From: Candidatus Latescibacterota bacterium
GTDB lineage: Bacteria > Krumholzibacteriota > Krumholzibacteriia > WVZY01
Assembly (NCBI GenBank): GCA_011772205.1
Contig: WVZY01000057.1
Location: forward strand, 132,190-196,189
DNA: 64,000 nt
Reading direction: 5' to 3'
Of this stretch, positions 7,714 to 16,921 are shown in pieces. Within the stretch, counting starts at the first letter, position 1. Each line of letters begins with the position of its first letter. A model generated the notes under the pieces. The model did no database searches. It was not told where the DNA came from and was given only the letters and a program-made list of their open reading frames with translations. Both the position numbers and the translations under genes were made by a program.

Positions 7714-9357
7714 CTAGAACTTCTCATCATATTTGGTCCATAATTCATCGCCGAGCTTCCAAGCCCGCTCGACCACTTTTTCGCCCCACTTAATGTTATA
7801 GTCCGTGAGGAACTCAATCGCTTTCTTGCGGTTCTTCTTCAGAAGTTCCTGAGCTTTGTCCTCGATAGCCTTTTGGTTTTGGAACAATTCTGTCTGGAGC
7901 GGCTTCCAAACGGCGGTGACATCGTGACGCATGTCGCCCCAGCGCTGGGCGGTCAGAGTGCCGAGACGATTGAACGCCCACCAACCGGAATCGTGGATGT
8001 AACCATTAGCCCTCCCGGATGTTTTGTGGTACTTGGATACGTCGCTAATGCAGCAGTAGAAGGGAATGTAGATCGATGTCGCCACGTTATCCAGTGCGAT
8101 CCACGCGACGCCGCCAACTTCATCGGGGAGCCAATCACGCGATTGGAGGATTGACGCGTACATCGTGTACCACCGGGCGATGGTACGCTCCCCCCGCCAT
8201 CCCCATCCACCATTGATGTCGAAGATCTTGTTCATGTCGTATGGCATGAAGGGATTGGCCAAGGGAGAGATTTCATATTTTCCCTCACCGTTGACCCAAG
8301 TAATGTTCTTGATGAAGTTATAGTCGGTACTTTCGTAGTAATCCTGGAAAATGGCTACCATTTTCTCGAGTGGCACAAGTGTGTCCGGTTTTACCGAGAA
8401 AGGGAAGTTCTCCGAATTCGGGTGCAGCTTCAGTGAGGGGGCGACCAAATCGAATACGCGCCATTCCCTCCGGGTTGCTGCAAAGGAGGTTCGGCCTTCC
8501 GGATCGTAAGCATAACAGAATTCGAATGGACCTCTCTCCGGGTTCCACCATCCACTGTCTTGTGCGACGGTGAACACGTTTTCAGATGCCATGAAATAAT
8601 CGGGATTGTTCAAGTCGATCTGGCGGATGCGGCTGGCGTTGGCGTTCACGGTGACGTGCTCGTCGGGAACTCTCTGGGCCGCCCAAATCGAACCGACATT
8701 GCCCTTGCCGGGACCGACGATTTCGAAATGCCAGGCTTCCTTCGTATCGATCATCGACAGGCATTCGCCTTCATCGATCCACCCGTATTTTGTGGTCAGT
8801 TCTCCAGCCAGCTTTACGGCCTCCCGTGCGGTGGTGCATCGTTCCATGAGAGTGGTCACCAGCTGTTCGCAGTCGATGAGCCCCTTATCCGACTTCAGTG
8901 TTTTGCGTCCTCCAAAAGTGGATTCCCCGATACCGAGCTGGTGATCGTTCATGCATGGATAAGCCGTGTTGATGAATCCATGGGTGGATTCCACCTGAGG
9001 GATTTCCCCGATGGGAACATATTTATAAGCGGGCATGGCCAGGGAGTCATCATTGGTGCGGTGGACCATCGTTGCCATCGACCCTCTTTTGTGTTTTTTA
9101 GCCGGTACTATGTTGAACCATGAGCGGGTCCGGTGGCTGTCGCATGTATGGGATGTCATAACGGAACCGTCGGCCGATGCCAGCCGTCCTACAGTGACGA
9201 CGGTGCATCCATCGGACCGATCCACGGCTGAATCGGGTTTTGTATTGTCTGCCGATGCGATTGGGCTTTGAAATACGATGAAAAACGTCGCGAGCAAAAA
9301 GCAGGAAAGAACGAGCAGGCTGGTGATTCCACTGCGAGTGGTCGAGAGTTTTCCCAT
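7714..9357 (-). CDS. Secreted C69-family dipeptidase
   Basis: This protein of about 547 residues belongs to the peptidase C69 (Ntn-hydrolase) family, which cleaves dipeptides after autoprocessing to an N-terminal Cys. The predicted nucleophile is in DGCTVVTVGRLASADGSV near residue 51. It follows a signal segment (SLLVLSCFLLATFFIVFQ). Family regions such as GIGESTFGGRK and the C-terminal NWGEKV-like end (IKWGEKVVERAWKLG) are present. The start is the Met preceded by GGAGG with a seven-base spacer, not the upstream Met of the ORF. The signal peptide implies export, possibly to the periplasm. The gene before it on this strand encodes an outer-membrane barrel. Confidence 0.85.
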   Translation of the reverse strand: MGKLSTTRSGITSLLVLSCFLLATFFIVFQSPIASADNTKPDSAVDRSDGCTVVTVGRLASADGSVMTSHTCDSHRTRSWFNIVPAKKHKRGSMATMVHRTNDDSLAMPAYKYVPIGEIPQVESTHGFINTAYPCMNDHQLGIGESTFGGRKTLKSDKGLIDCEQLVTTLMERCTTAREAVKLAGELTTKYGWIDEGECLSMIDTKEAWHFEIVGPGKGNVGSIWAAQRVPDEHVTVNANASRIRQIDLNNPDYFMASENVFTVAQDSGWWNPERGPFEFCYAYDPEGRTSFAATRREWRVFDLVAPSLKLHPNSENFPFSVKPDTLVPLEKMVAIFQDYYESTDYNFIKNITWVNGEGKYEISPLANPFMPYDMNKIFDINGGWGWRGERTIARWYTMYASILQSRDWLPDEVGGVAWIALDNVATSIYIPFYCCISDVSKYHKTSGRANGYIHDSGWWAFNRLGTLTAQRWGDMRHDVTAVWKPLQTELFQNQKAIEDKAQELLKKNRKKAIEFLTDYNIKWGEKVVERAWKLGDELWTKYDEKF

Positions 9358-9512
9358 TGCATTTCCTCCCATTGAAATAATCCGGTTTGATTGTTGTGAG
9401 GCGAGAATCCGAAGCGCAATATTACCATAGTCCCATGGTGCCCCTTCAAGGGGAAAATCACTTAATTTCAACAGATTATGCGGTGCTGCCAATCTCAAAA
9501 TTACCCAGGCAG

Positions 9513-10379
9513 CTACCACGGGGATCCGATAATGCGAATACCCAGATTAAAAGTTTGCCCAGCACCGTTGTTCTTCCCTACAAGGAAAATCGAATACAGA
9601 CCCTCCAGTTCTATATTGGATGTCAGGTAGTATTTTCCCCCCAAACCGGTTTGCGAATAATAAGAGTTCCAAGATGCGCCGTCCCAAGTCGGAATGAGCT
9701 CCACAGGGAGGTAAATCGTCCACCTGCGTGCAGGGAAGTAATTGAGGATGGCCTTGAATGGAGTGAGAAAGTCGGTCCTGCTCGAGTCGAACCTGAAGAG
9801 AAGGCTGGGCTCGAAATAAGCGAGCGATCGATCGCTCAGTGGAAGATCGTAGAAGAACTGGGTCCACCATTGGACATCGTCGTAGTCCAAGAATGGCTGG
9901 TCGTTGTCACCTTCGAGATTGGATGCAACCGGGATGATGAGCGACGTCTGCAGAGCGAGCGTTCGAACCATGCTAAAGGGAGACAGCTTGATTTTAGGAG
10001 CGATCGACGCCAGCGCCGATCGGGAGTCTGACCCCGAAGAGAACTTGAACAGGGAAAAAGGAGAGCTGGATTTTTCGTCGATGCGCACCGATCTGAAATA
10101 CAGGTCGAGTCCGATGTTCATGCGGGGATCGATGCCGAAAAGAAGATTGGTAATTCCCGTAAAATACGTGACCCGAAAATCCAGGTCCTGCTTGTTCCCG
10201 TCGTTGTCAAAGACGGCGGTTTGCGTATACAGGTTGTTGAATTGCTTGAACTCGAGTTGACCTGTTCCAAGCAACTTCGATGGTGTATACGATCTCGCAT
10301 CCTGGGCGGCAGCGCTTTGGAGGCAAATAGAGCTGCAATTGACGATTATAAAAACGATGCTGATTAGCCATTTGGACAT
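9513..10379 (-). CDS. Outer-membrane beta-barrel protein
   Basis: This 288-residue protein has a signal peptide (MSKWLISIVFIIVNCSSICLQSAAAQ) and repeated amphipathic strands rich in aromatic residues and Asn/Ser turns. It ends FNLGIRIIGSPW, with a terminal aromatic typical of barrel proteins that pass through the BAM complex. Substrate and function are not recognisable. It lies 155 bases upstream of the C69 dipeptidase on the same strand. A promoter-like TGGTAATAT before the dipeptidase suggests that gene can also be expressed alone. Confidence 0.65.
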   Translation of the reverse strand: MSKWLISIVFIIVNCSSICLQSAAAQDARSYTPSKLLGTGQLEFKQFNNLYTQTAVFDNDGNKQDLDFRVTYFTGITNLLFGIDPRMNIGLDLYFRSVRIDEKSSSPFSLFKFSSGSDSRSALASIAPKIKLSPFSMVRTLALQTSLIIPVASNLEGDNDQPFLDYDDVQWWTQFFYDLPLSDRSLAYFEPSLLFRFDSSRTDFLTPFKAILNYFPARRWTIYLPVELIPTWDGASWNSYYSQTGLGGKYYLTSNIELEGLYSIFLVGKNNGAGQTFNLGIRIIGSPW

Positions 10380-10457
10380 TTAAATCCGCTCCATGTCCGC
10401 GTTCTAGTGTTTTGAATCCGCGTTTCTATGAGTCATGAATTGAAGATTGCATCCGGA

Positions 10458-10946
10458 TTATTTGCTCCTCGCCCGAACGGCACCATTTCCTTCGATTCTG
10501 AGGTGAGGGCATCTTTCGACAAGGTCATGCAAGAATTGAAGTTTGGAAACCGGCGAAATAAGCAGGGCTTTGGAGGAGCCGCGATATTTGATGCTGAAGC
10601 GATCGAGTGAGCACGCAGGACTGGAGGCTGTGCTGCGCGATGGGCGGACTTCATCAATGGCCGTTAGGGAGACCACATAACGAAATGGCCCGCATCGGGC
10701 GATGATTTCCTGGTTCGTCAGTTTATAAGATGTCGAATAAAGGACCCAAAAGCCGAAAAAGACGGCTGCGAGACACAGGGCGATCACCACAACTTTCGGG
10801 AGAAGTGAGAGGGAGGAGCGAGCAAGATCGTAACTTGCCAGTGCCAGCAACGCCGCAGTGCCCCAGATGACGGCTACGAACCAGCCGTCTTTTTTCGATG
10901 GATAATGTTTCACCAATCTTCCGGGTCTGCTGTTCGATGTTGGCAA
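10458..10946 (-). CDS. Membrane protein with bacterial PH domain (DUF1200-like)
   Basis: This 162-residue protein has two adjacent transmembrane helices (about residues 23-40 and 49-69). A bacterial PH-like domain follows, beginning YKLTNQEIIARCGPFRYVVS and containing the SLDRFSIKYRGSSKALLISP stretch typical of the DUF1200/YyaB type. Such proteins are membrane-bound and their roles are largely undefined. Translation starts at TTG, supported by GGAGGG five bases upstream. Downstream is the barrel gene at 9513-10379. Confidence 0.7.
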   Translation of the reverse strand: MPTSNSRPGRLVKHYPSKKDGWFVAVIWGTAALLALASYDLARSSLSLLPKVVVIALCLAAVFFGFWVLYSTSYKLTNQEIIARCGPFRYVVSLTAIDEVRPSRSTASSPACSLDRFSIKYRGSSKALLISPVSKLQFLHDLVERCPHLRIEGNGAVRARSK

Positions 10947-11092
10947 AGGGCCCTCCGGGAGACAGAGAATGCTCTCGCCGCACCGGCAATCATGCCTGGT
11001 GTTTCGTCGTCACATCGTTTCGATTTCCAAGATATATGTTCAATGTTGATAAGTCGAGCTAGAAGATCAAGCCTGAATCGCGCGCATATGTC

Positions 11093-11121
11093 TTGGTATG
11101 GTATAAAATACGCAATATAAT
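11093..11121 (+). promoter_or_regulatory. Sigma-70-type promoter of the methyltransferase gene
   Basis: TTGGTA, 17 bases, TATAAT, with an overlapping extended -10 (TGGTATAAAAT). The predicted start lies about 22 bases before the ATG at 11150. Confidence 0.65.
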
Positions 11122-11149
11122 TACTACCTGTGTGATCGAGGTTACTAAA

Positions 11150-11791
11150 ATGGATTACAACCAGGCATATCGGGATATCGAGCATCTCTTCGGTGTTGAG
11201 CCTGAGCCCCTTCTCAAGCGCTGCTATATGGAGCTCGATATGACCAAACCGGTTTTGGATATCGGAGCCGGGCAGGGACGCAATTGTCTCTTTCTCGCGC
11301 GGGAGGGTTTCGATGTTGTTGCTATCGAACCCTCCGCTGTCGGCATCGAGGCCATATCGACCTCGGCCGCCAAAGAGGGGCTGAGCGTTCAGGCGCATCA
11401 AACGACATTCGAGGCATTTCGGCCCGGTTCCTGCCAGTTCGGGGGATTCCTCGTCTTCGGGCTCATTCAGGAACTTCCCAGGGAATCCATCGAATTGTTG
11501 ATCTCGAGAATAAATTCCTGGACGATGGCGGGCAGTTTTGTATTCGTAACCTGCTTTACTACTGACGACTCGGCGTATCCCCGTATCTCAAAAGAATGGA
11601 AAAATATCGGCAAGCGATCGTTCGCTGATGAAGATGGCACGATCAGAACGTATCTGGAGCCGAAGGAGATTCTGGGCATGTTCGGGGGCTACAAGGTGAT
11701 CCACCATTGGGAAGGATTCGGACCAATGCATAGACACGGTGATGGTCCTCCCGAGCAGCATGCCAAGGCGGAGCTGGTGATACAGAGATGA
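11150..11791 (+). CDS. Class I SAM-dependent methyltransferase (TehB-like)
   Basis: This protein of about 213 residues has the SAM-binding motif I VLDIGAGQGRNCLFLAREGF, an acidic motif II (VVAIEPS) and a motif IV region (FGGFLVFGLIQEL). The closest family is the TehB/YtgB-like methyltransferases, including thiopurine or tellurite-type enzymes. The substrate is unknown. The start at 11150 is chosen because it is a Met just before family-conserved sequence and GAGG lies upstream. The ORF-track start falls inside the promoter. A weak hairpin (GCGTC-GATG-GACGC, 11796-11809) follows the stop. Confidence 0.75.
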   Translation: MDYNQAYRDIEHLFGVEPEPLLKRCYMELDMTKPVLDIGAGQGRNCLFLAREGFDVVAIEPSAVGIEAISTSAAKEGLSVQAHQTTFEAFRPGSCQFGGFLVFGLIQELPRESIELLISRINSWTMAGSFVFVTCFTTDDSAYPRISKEWKNIGKRSFADEDGTIRTYLEPKEILGMFGGYKVIHHWEGFGPMHRHGDGPPEQHAKAELVIQR

Positions 11792-11883
11792 TGGAGCGTC
11801 GATGGACGCCTTAATGCTCAAATCAGCTATGGTTCCGGACCGGTCTTCGTCCCCCAATGAAACGGCTTGATTGTATGGGTCGA

Positions 11884-13056
11884 TCAGTCTTTGTCCCACA
11901 AATGGGCGTACTTCAATCCACTTCCGGTATTGAAGACCACAGCGGTTTCACCCTCTCTGATCCATCCGTCGTTCGATAAGCGCTGGTATGCTGCAAGCGC
12001 CGCGCCGCCCTCTGGACACGCAAAAATTCCCTCGGTTCTGCCAAAGAGCTCTACCGCCTCGAGGCATTCAGGGTCGGATACCGCCACAGCGGTGCCGGAA
12101 CTTTCTCGCAGCGCCTTTAATATAAGGAAATCCCCCACGGCCGAGGGCACACGAAGCCCATCTGCAACCGTCTCTGCTCCCTCCCAGGGTTCTGCGAATT
12201 CCCGCTGCTCATGAAATGCTTTTACGATGGGCGCGCAGCCTTCCATTTGCACCGATACCATGCGGGGGCGTTTCGGGCCGATCCAGCCGAGGCTTTCCAT
12301 TTCCGCAAAAGCCTTCCACATGCCAACCAGTCCGGTACCACCGCCGGTCGGATAGATGATAGCGTCCGGCAGCTCCCACCCCATCTGTTCGGCGATCTCG
12401 TAGCCCATCGTCTTTTTGCCCTCCAGCCGGTACGGCTCCTTGAGCGTGGACAAATCGAACCGTCCAAAACGCTCCACACCTTCCCTGGCGACCCGGCCGC
12501 AATCGGTGATGAGCCCGTCGACGAGCGTGACTTCAGCGCCGTAGACACGGCATTCGGCAGGAAACAACTTGGGCACATCTTCGGGCATGAACACATAAGC
12601 CGGCAATCCAGCGAGAGCCGAATAAGCGCTCATGGAACCGCCGGCGTTTCCGGCGGTCGGTATCGAGAGCGACGTCGCGCCCAACTCCCTTGCCCGGGAC
12701 ACGGCAACGGAGAGGCCTCTATCCTTGAACGAGCCTGTCGGATTGTGGCTCTCGTCTTTTATAAAGAGATTCGTCGTGCCGAACTCCCGGGCCAATCGCT
12801 CAGCTTTTATTATGGGAGTGTAACCCTCCCCCAGCGACAGCATATTCTCCGAGTCTCGAATGGGAAGAAGCTCCCGGTATCGCCAGAGAGTCATCTCTCG
12901 AGAACCAAACGCATTCCGATTGAGAGACTTGCTGGCGGCTTCCAGGTCATATCGCGCAAGGAGCGGTTTTTCGCAGGCCGGGCAAAGATTCCAAAGGCGG
13001 TCAGCTTCCAGCTCTTTTTTGCAATGCCCGCACTCCAGATGGGTAAGAAACGTCAT
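11884..13056 (-). CDS. thrC: Threonine synthase
   Basis: This PLP-dependent enzyme of about 390 residues converts O-phosphohomoserine to threonine. It has an N-terminal zinc ribbon (CGHC...CPAC), the PLP lysine in NPTGSFKDRG, and glycine-rich phosphate binding at PTGGGTGLVGMW. The ribbon-bearing form is the long-chain type found in many bacteria and archaea. The start is placed just before the ribbon (MTFLTHLECGHC), where family members begin, with GGAGA upstream; an upstream GTG is an alternative. The leader can form the stem CGCCGCT/AGCGGTG (13113-13133), but no T-run follows it. Confidence 0.88.
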   Translation of the reverse strand: MTFLTHLECGHCKKELEADRLWNLCPACEKPLLARYDLEAASKSLNRNAFGSREMTLWRYRELLPIRDSENMLSLGEGYTPIIKAERLAREFGTTNLFIKDESHNPTGSFKDRGLSVAVSRARELGATSLSIPTAGNAGGSMSAYSALAGLPAYVFMPEDVPKLFPAECRVYGAEVTLVDGLITDCGRVAREGVERFGRFDLSTLKEPYRLEGKKTMGYEIAEQMGWELPDAIIYPTGGGTGLVGMWKAFAEMESLGWIGPKRPRMVSVQMEGCAPIVKAFHEQREFAEPWEGAETVADGLRVPSAVGDFLILKALRESSGTAVAVSDPECLEAVELFGRTEGIFACPEGGAALAAYQRLSNDGWIREGETAVVFNTGSGLKYAHLWDKD

Positions 13057-13214
13057 CGCGTTTGTTTCTCCAAAGTCGCAGGAATCCCAAACTCCAAACA
13101 AATCCAACCGGGCCACCGCTTACCCTTAGCGGCGCATGAGCAGGTGTTTTCACACGCCAGGTAACGGGCAGCTTCAGCGGAGGTGCATAGGTCCGAACTA
13201 TGATCAGCAAAGTC

Positions 13215-13244
13215 TATAATGCCGCCGGTGAAATATCAACAATC
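13215..13244 (-). promoter_or_regulatory. Putative promoter of thrC
   Basis: TTGTTG, 18 bases, TATAGA on the minus strand, about 155 bases upstream of the thrC start and just downstream of the EBP stop codon. Confidence 0.4.
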
Positions 13245-13265
13245 GGGTAGGAGAAGATCGATTGG

Positions 13266-14681
13266 CTATACTTTTACGAGCCTTCTTTTCTGGAATGATT
13301 TTGGATCGATCTTGTATTTCATCATCTTGTAACGAAGCGTTCCGCGGGTGACGGAGAGCATCCTCGATGCTTTCAAAACATTGCCGCCCGCCCGCTTGAG
13401 AATTTCTTCGATCACCTTTTTCTCGAGCATTTCCAGGCTGATACCGCCCTGGGGGAGTTCCAGAGTAAAATCATCCAAGTCCCCGGATATCGAAATGGCA
13501 CGCCGGTCGGGATTTTGCTGGATAGGTAGATCCTCTTTGCGGATCGCCTCGTCTTTGCAGAGCAGAACAGCGCGTTCAATGATGTTGATGAGTTCTCGAA
13601 CGTTTCCCGGCCAGGAATACTCTTCGATCATATCGATCGCATCGGGGGCGAAACTAAGATAGCGCTTGTTGAACTTGGTCTTATACTCGTCGAGGTAATG
13701 CTTGGCAATCATAAGAACGTCAGACTTCCGCTCGCGCAGCGGGGGAATGCGTATCTCGACCACATTCAACCGGTAGAAGAGATCCTCGCGGAAATGCTTC
13801 TGGCGAACTTCCTCTTTGAGGTTCCGGTTGCTGGCTGCGATGATGCGGGCGTCCACCGTGATCAAATTATCCCCGCCGAGTCGCCTGAGGTTCTTGGAGT
13901 CGAGAAACTTGAGTAACTTTGCCTGTGTCTGCAGCCCGATCTCCGTTACTTCATCGAAAAAGAGCGTTCCGCCATCGGCCAGTTCGATGAGACCGATTTT
14001 CTGCGTCTTTGCGTCCGTGAACGCGCCGGGTTCGTGACCGAAGAGCTCGCTCTCCATAAGGGATGCGGGAAGAGCCGCACAGTTGATTTCAATAAAAGGC
14101 TTTCTCGAACGATCGCTCAACTCGTGAATATATCGTGCGAACAAGCTTTTCCCGGTGCCGGTCTCGCCCAGGAGGAGAACGGATGTGGAAGCGCTTTCGC
14201 TTACCTTTTCGAGGAGCTTGAGAACCCTCTGGATTTGCTCGCTCTTCCCGACGATGCTGGACAACCGTGTTGCCTTCCGAGATGTTGTTGACAAACCCGC
14301 CCTTTCCTTTCGCCGCTGGATCGTTGGGAGCACCTTTTCGAGAAGCGTTGAGAAGGTTTCTTGGTCGAGTGGCTTCAGGAGGAGGGATCGCGCCTGATAC
14401 ACCAAAATCTTGGAATCGATGTCCGCAATCGTTTTGGGCGCTACCAGAATTACCTGGCAGTCCGGTGAGCGGGACCTGATGTTTGCAAGATCTTCTTCGA
14501 GGCGCTTTTGTTTCTCGGCGTTTCTGGGCAAGCCAAGGATCACGAGATCCACATCGTTTCGCCCGGACTCCAGGTCGGAAGCCTCGATGACACGCACCGG
14601 GTAGGGGAGCATATTGAGAAGCGAACGGATCCGCGCGCTATCCCGCTTGTATTCCTCCAATATGAGGATTGCAATATCCAT
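13266..14681 (-). CDS. Sigma-54 enhancer-binding protein with degenerate receiver domain
   Basis: This 471-residue NtrC-type regulator has a receiver-like domain (residues 1-120), an AAA+ domain (Walker A GETGTGKS at about 172, Walker B FFDE at about 241) and a Fis-type HTH at the C-terminus. The receiver lacks the phospho-acceptor Asp: DLVILGLP has Gly where DLVILDL is expected. The conserved Lys in LLLKPLD remains. It probably acts without classical phosphorylation. The sigma-54 contact loop is GAFTDA, a known natural variant of GAFTGA. AAGG precedes the ATG. It is divergent from a metallopeptidase lipoprotein gene that has a -24/-12 promoter, making that gene its likely target. Confidence 0.87.
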   Translation of the reverse strand: MDIAILILEEYKRDSARIRSLLNMLPYPVRVIEASDLESGRNDVDLVILGLPRNAEKQKRLEEDLANIRSRSPDCQVILVAPKTIADIDSKILVYQARSLLLKPLDQETFSTLLEKVLPTIQRRKERAGLSTTSRKATRLSSIVGKSEQIQRVLKLLEKVSESASTSVLLLGETGTGKSLFARYIHELSDRSRKPFIEINCAALPASLMESELFGHEPGAFTDAKTQKIGLIELADGGTLFFDEVTEIGLQTQAKLLKFLDSKNLRRLGGDNLITVDARIIAASNRNLKEEVRQKHFREDLFYRLNVVEIRIPPLRERKSDVLMIAKHYLDEYKTKFNKRYLSFAPDAIDMIEEYSWPGNVRELINIIERAVLLCKDEAIRKEDLPIQQNPDRRAISISGDLDDFTLELPQGGISLEMLEKKVIEEILKRAGGNVLKASRMLSVTRGTLRYKMMKYKIDPKSFQKRRLVKV

Positions 14682-14735
14682 TGATAGCCTTCTTTTGGAG
14701 CGTCTTTGGGCTGTGAATCCATCCGGCAGCTTCGT

Positions 14736-14764
14736 ATTATGTTGTCATTAAATAAATTAGTAAA
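14736..14764 (-). promoter_or_regulatory. Putative promoter of the receiver-type EBP gene
   Basis: TTTACT, 17 bases, CATAAT on the minus strand in an AT-rich patch, about 55 bases upstream of the EBP start codon. Confidence 0.45.
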
Positions 14765-14801
14765 TAGCCGGGGCCCTGTTCGGTCCTGTGCAAGTCCCAT
14801 G

Positions 14802-14832
14802 CCCCGCTCGGATCGAAGCCACTGTAGCGGGG
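14802..14832. promoter_or_regulatory. Inverted repeat CCCCGCT-N17-AGCGGGG, candidate enhancer (UAS)
   Basis: The arms are perfect over seven bases. The centre lies about 120 bases upstream of the start predicted from the sigma-54 promoter at 14910-14925, the usual place for an enhancer-binding-protein site. The EBP gene is adjacent and divergent. The remainder of the 14682-15090 gap holds no gene. Confidence 0.5.
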
Positions 14833-14909
14833 ATCGTTTCGAATGGTGCGTGGTTTCAAGCTGGAGCCTCGGAGTCTTGGGTCCGCCTTTTCGACTGCTT
14901 TTCCCAAAC

Positions 14910-14925
14910 GGGCATAACCCTTGCA
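14910..14925 (+). promoter_or_regulatory. Sigma-54 (-24/-12) promoter upstream of the M30-like lipoprotein
   Basis: The sequence gGGCATaacccTTGCa has GG and GC separated by exactly ten bases and keeps GGCA and TTGCA of the consensus TGGCAC-N5-TTGCA. The predicted start is near 14936, leaving a leader of about 155 bases. Confidence 0.55.
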
Positions 14926-15090
14926 AACTGGTATATCATTCAGTAGATTGGGAGTCACCCCGAGAGCGATTCGCCTGGAAGCAGCGAAGCAGATGCCGGC
15001 CTTCTCGGGGATAAAATGAAGGCTGAGAGGATCGATATCCAAGGCAATAAGCAAAGCCCGATGTCCAGCAACAACTAAGAAAGGGATCCT

Positions 15091-16911
15091 ATGAAAATAA
15101 AACAACACCAAGATTCGCTGAATTGGTGGCGTTATATTTGTTCGGCTGTCGTTATTGCCTCCCTGATCGCGCCGTCGCTTGGAATCGTCGGCTGCGGGGG
15201 CGATGACAGTCCGTCCGAGCCGCCGGAGGTAAACCCGCCCGTGATTCAGTCGGTCAGCAAAGCAGTGGTTTCTCCAGGTGATACGATCACCATCAATGGG
15301 CAACAGTTTGCCACGCCGGCCAGCCAAAACCGGGTGACGTTCAACAACCCGCTCGCCGTTGTGATTCCGTTTTTTGCAAGCACCACCAGCATGAGCGCCG
15401 TCGTGCCCGAGGACGCCGCGACGGGGCCCATGACGGTGACTTCGAAAGGAGTCAAGAGCGATCCCACGACGGTCGAGGTGACGCGGGGCATAGGAGACGT
15501 ATGGGTGATAGCGGGGGCCAGCATGCCGTATTCGTTCAAACTTCCGGATCCAACCGGAACGGCGCGCTACCTCATCGTTCCACATTCCGCTACGACGGTC
15601 CCGCTGACGTTCTGGTATTCGGTGTCACCGGGCACGACGTCGGTATATCCGTCGCCCCCGGCGATGCGGAAAAGCGACAGACGGGGGACGCAAACATTCG
15701 AACAGCGTTTCGAAAGAAGCATCCAAGAGCAGGCGATCGAATATATCGAAAGATACGGTGCGGGGAAGCGCCCGACATTTAAACGAGCTCCCACTCAGGG
15801 ACCTCCCCCGGATACAACGACCTTCTACGTGTTGAACACCACGACGGGCAGTACGGTGGACCCATCGAGTTTCACGTTGGTAACGGCCGCGCTTCGGTAC
15901 AACGGCAGCCATGGATTGATCTATAGCGACATTGACGAGCCTTCTGGAGGGTATAGCCAGGCTGACTATGACGAGATGGGGCAGCAATTCGACAATGAAA
16001 TCTATCCGATGGATTCAACGTATTTTGGTCCCGAGACCGATATCGATGGGAGTGACAGAGTGGTGATCCTGTTTTCTCGCATCATAAACGAGCTGACACC
16101 TGATGGTCAGGCTGGAAGCGGTTTCATTGCCGGATTCTTCCTTTTGAACGATCTCGCGCCCGGCATCGTTCCGCCAGGAACAGGGAACGGTATGGAGATT
16201 TTTTATGTGTTGGTTCCTGATCCAACCGGTGAGACCGGGAATGTCTTTCCGAAAGCATCGGTTAAGCCCATTGCTGTTCAAACGCTGGCCCATGAGTTCG
16301 AGCACATGATCAGCTTCGGCTATCGGTTTGTTATCTTGGGTGGGGGCACCAGCATAACATATACACAAGCGCTCTGGCTGGAGGAGGGAATGGCTCACAT
16401 CGCTGAAGACCTGAATGCTATGAACAGCAGCAACATCGGCCGGGCAAACCTCTTCCTTGCCGATCCCGGCGCGGTATCGTTGATGGGTGATGACACACTC
16501 GAGCAACGCGGTGCGATCTACCTTTTCCTCAGGTATCTCGGAGATCAGCTCGGAAATTCAATTTACAGGACCATCCTGAGAAGCAGCTGCATTGGAATGG
16601 CATGCATCGAAAACGTGACGGGTGAGAACTTCTTTCTGAGCACAGCTGACTATTTTGCTGCGCTCTACTTGAGCAACAGCGGAGTTCCTCACGACGGCAA
16701 GTACGATTATACGTCGATCAACTACCCGGGTGATTTCAATCCGCTGGCTGTTACGTCCCGGTCCGTTTCCCAAGGTCAATTCAATGGATCGGTGCGGAAT
16801 GCCGCTGCGGATTTCTATACCGTGGGCAACATATCGACTCCAGCGCTCCGTTTAACGGTAACCGGAGGGACGGGAGCCGCGATTAGAGTTGTAATAACCC
16901 GTATACAATAG
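15091..16911 (+). CDS. Lipoprotein with IPT/TIG domain and M30-like zinc metallopeptidase domain
   Basis: This 606-residue exported lipoprotein has the lipobox IVGC with Cys near residue 35. An IPT/TIG-type immunoglobulin fold covers about residues 48-130 (PPVIQSVSKAVVSPGDTITI). The catalytic region contains the zinc motif HEFEHMISF (about 401) and, 24 residues later, WLEEGMAHIAED with the third-ligand Glu. This fits the peptidase M30 (hyicolysin-like) group. AAAGGG precedes the ATG. It follows a sigma-54 promoter and begins a two-gene unit with the small lipoprotein downstream, so it is likely made under a specific condition sensed by the adjacent regulator. Confidence 0.8.
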   Translation: MKIKQHQDSLNWWRYICSAVVIASLIAPSLGIVGCGGDDSPSEPPEVNPPVIQSVSKAVVSPGDTITINGQQFATPASQNRVTFNNPLAVVIPFFASTTSMSAVVPEDAATGPMTVTSKGVKSDPTTVEVTRGIGDVWVIAGASMPYSFKLPDPTGTARYLIVPHSATTVPLTFWYSVSPGTTSVYPSPPAMRKSDRRGTQTFEQRFERSIQEQAIEYIERYGAGKRPTFKRAPTQGPPPDTTTFYVLNTTTGSTVDPSSFTLVTAALRYNGSHGLIYSDIDEPSGGYSQADYDEMGQQFDNEIYPMDSTYFGPETDIDGSDRVVILFSRIINELTPDGQAGSGFIAGFFLLNDLAPGIVPPGTGNGMEIFYVLVPDPTGETGNVFPKASVKPIAVQTLAHEFEHMISFGYRFVILGGGTSITYTQALWLEEGMAHIAEDLNAMNSSNIGRANLFLADPGAVSLMGDDTLEQRGAIYLFLRYLGDQLGNSIYRTILRSSCIGMACIENVTGENFFLSTADYFAALYLSNSGVPHDGKYDYTSINYPGDFNPLAVTSRSVSQGQFNGSVRNAAADFYTVGNISTPALRLTVTGGTGAAIRVVITRIQ

Positions 16912-16921
16912 GAGGATCCAG

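Noticed and set aside
12211-13164. 317-residue ORF on the plus strand
   Set aside because: Antisense shadow of threonine synthase with no recognisable domain.
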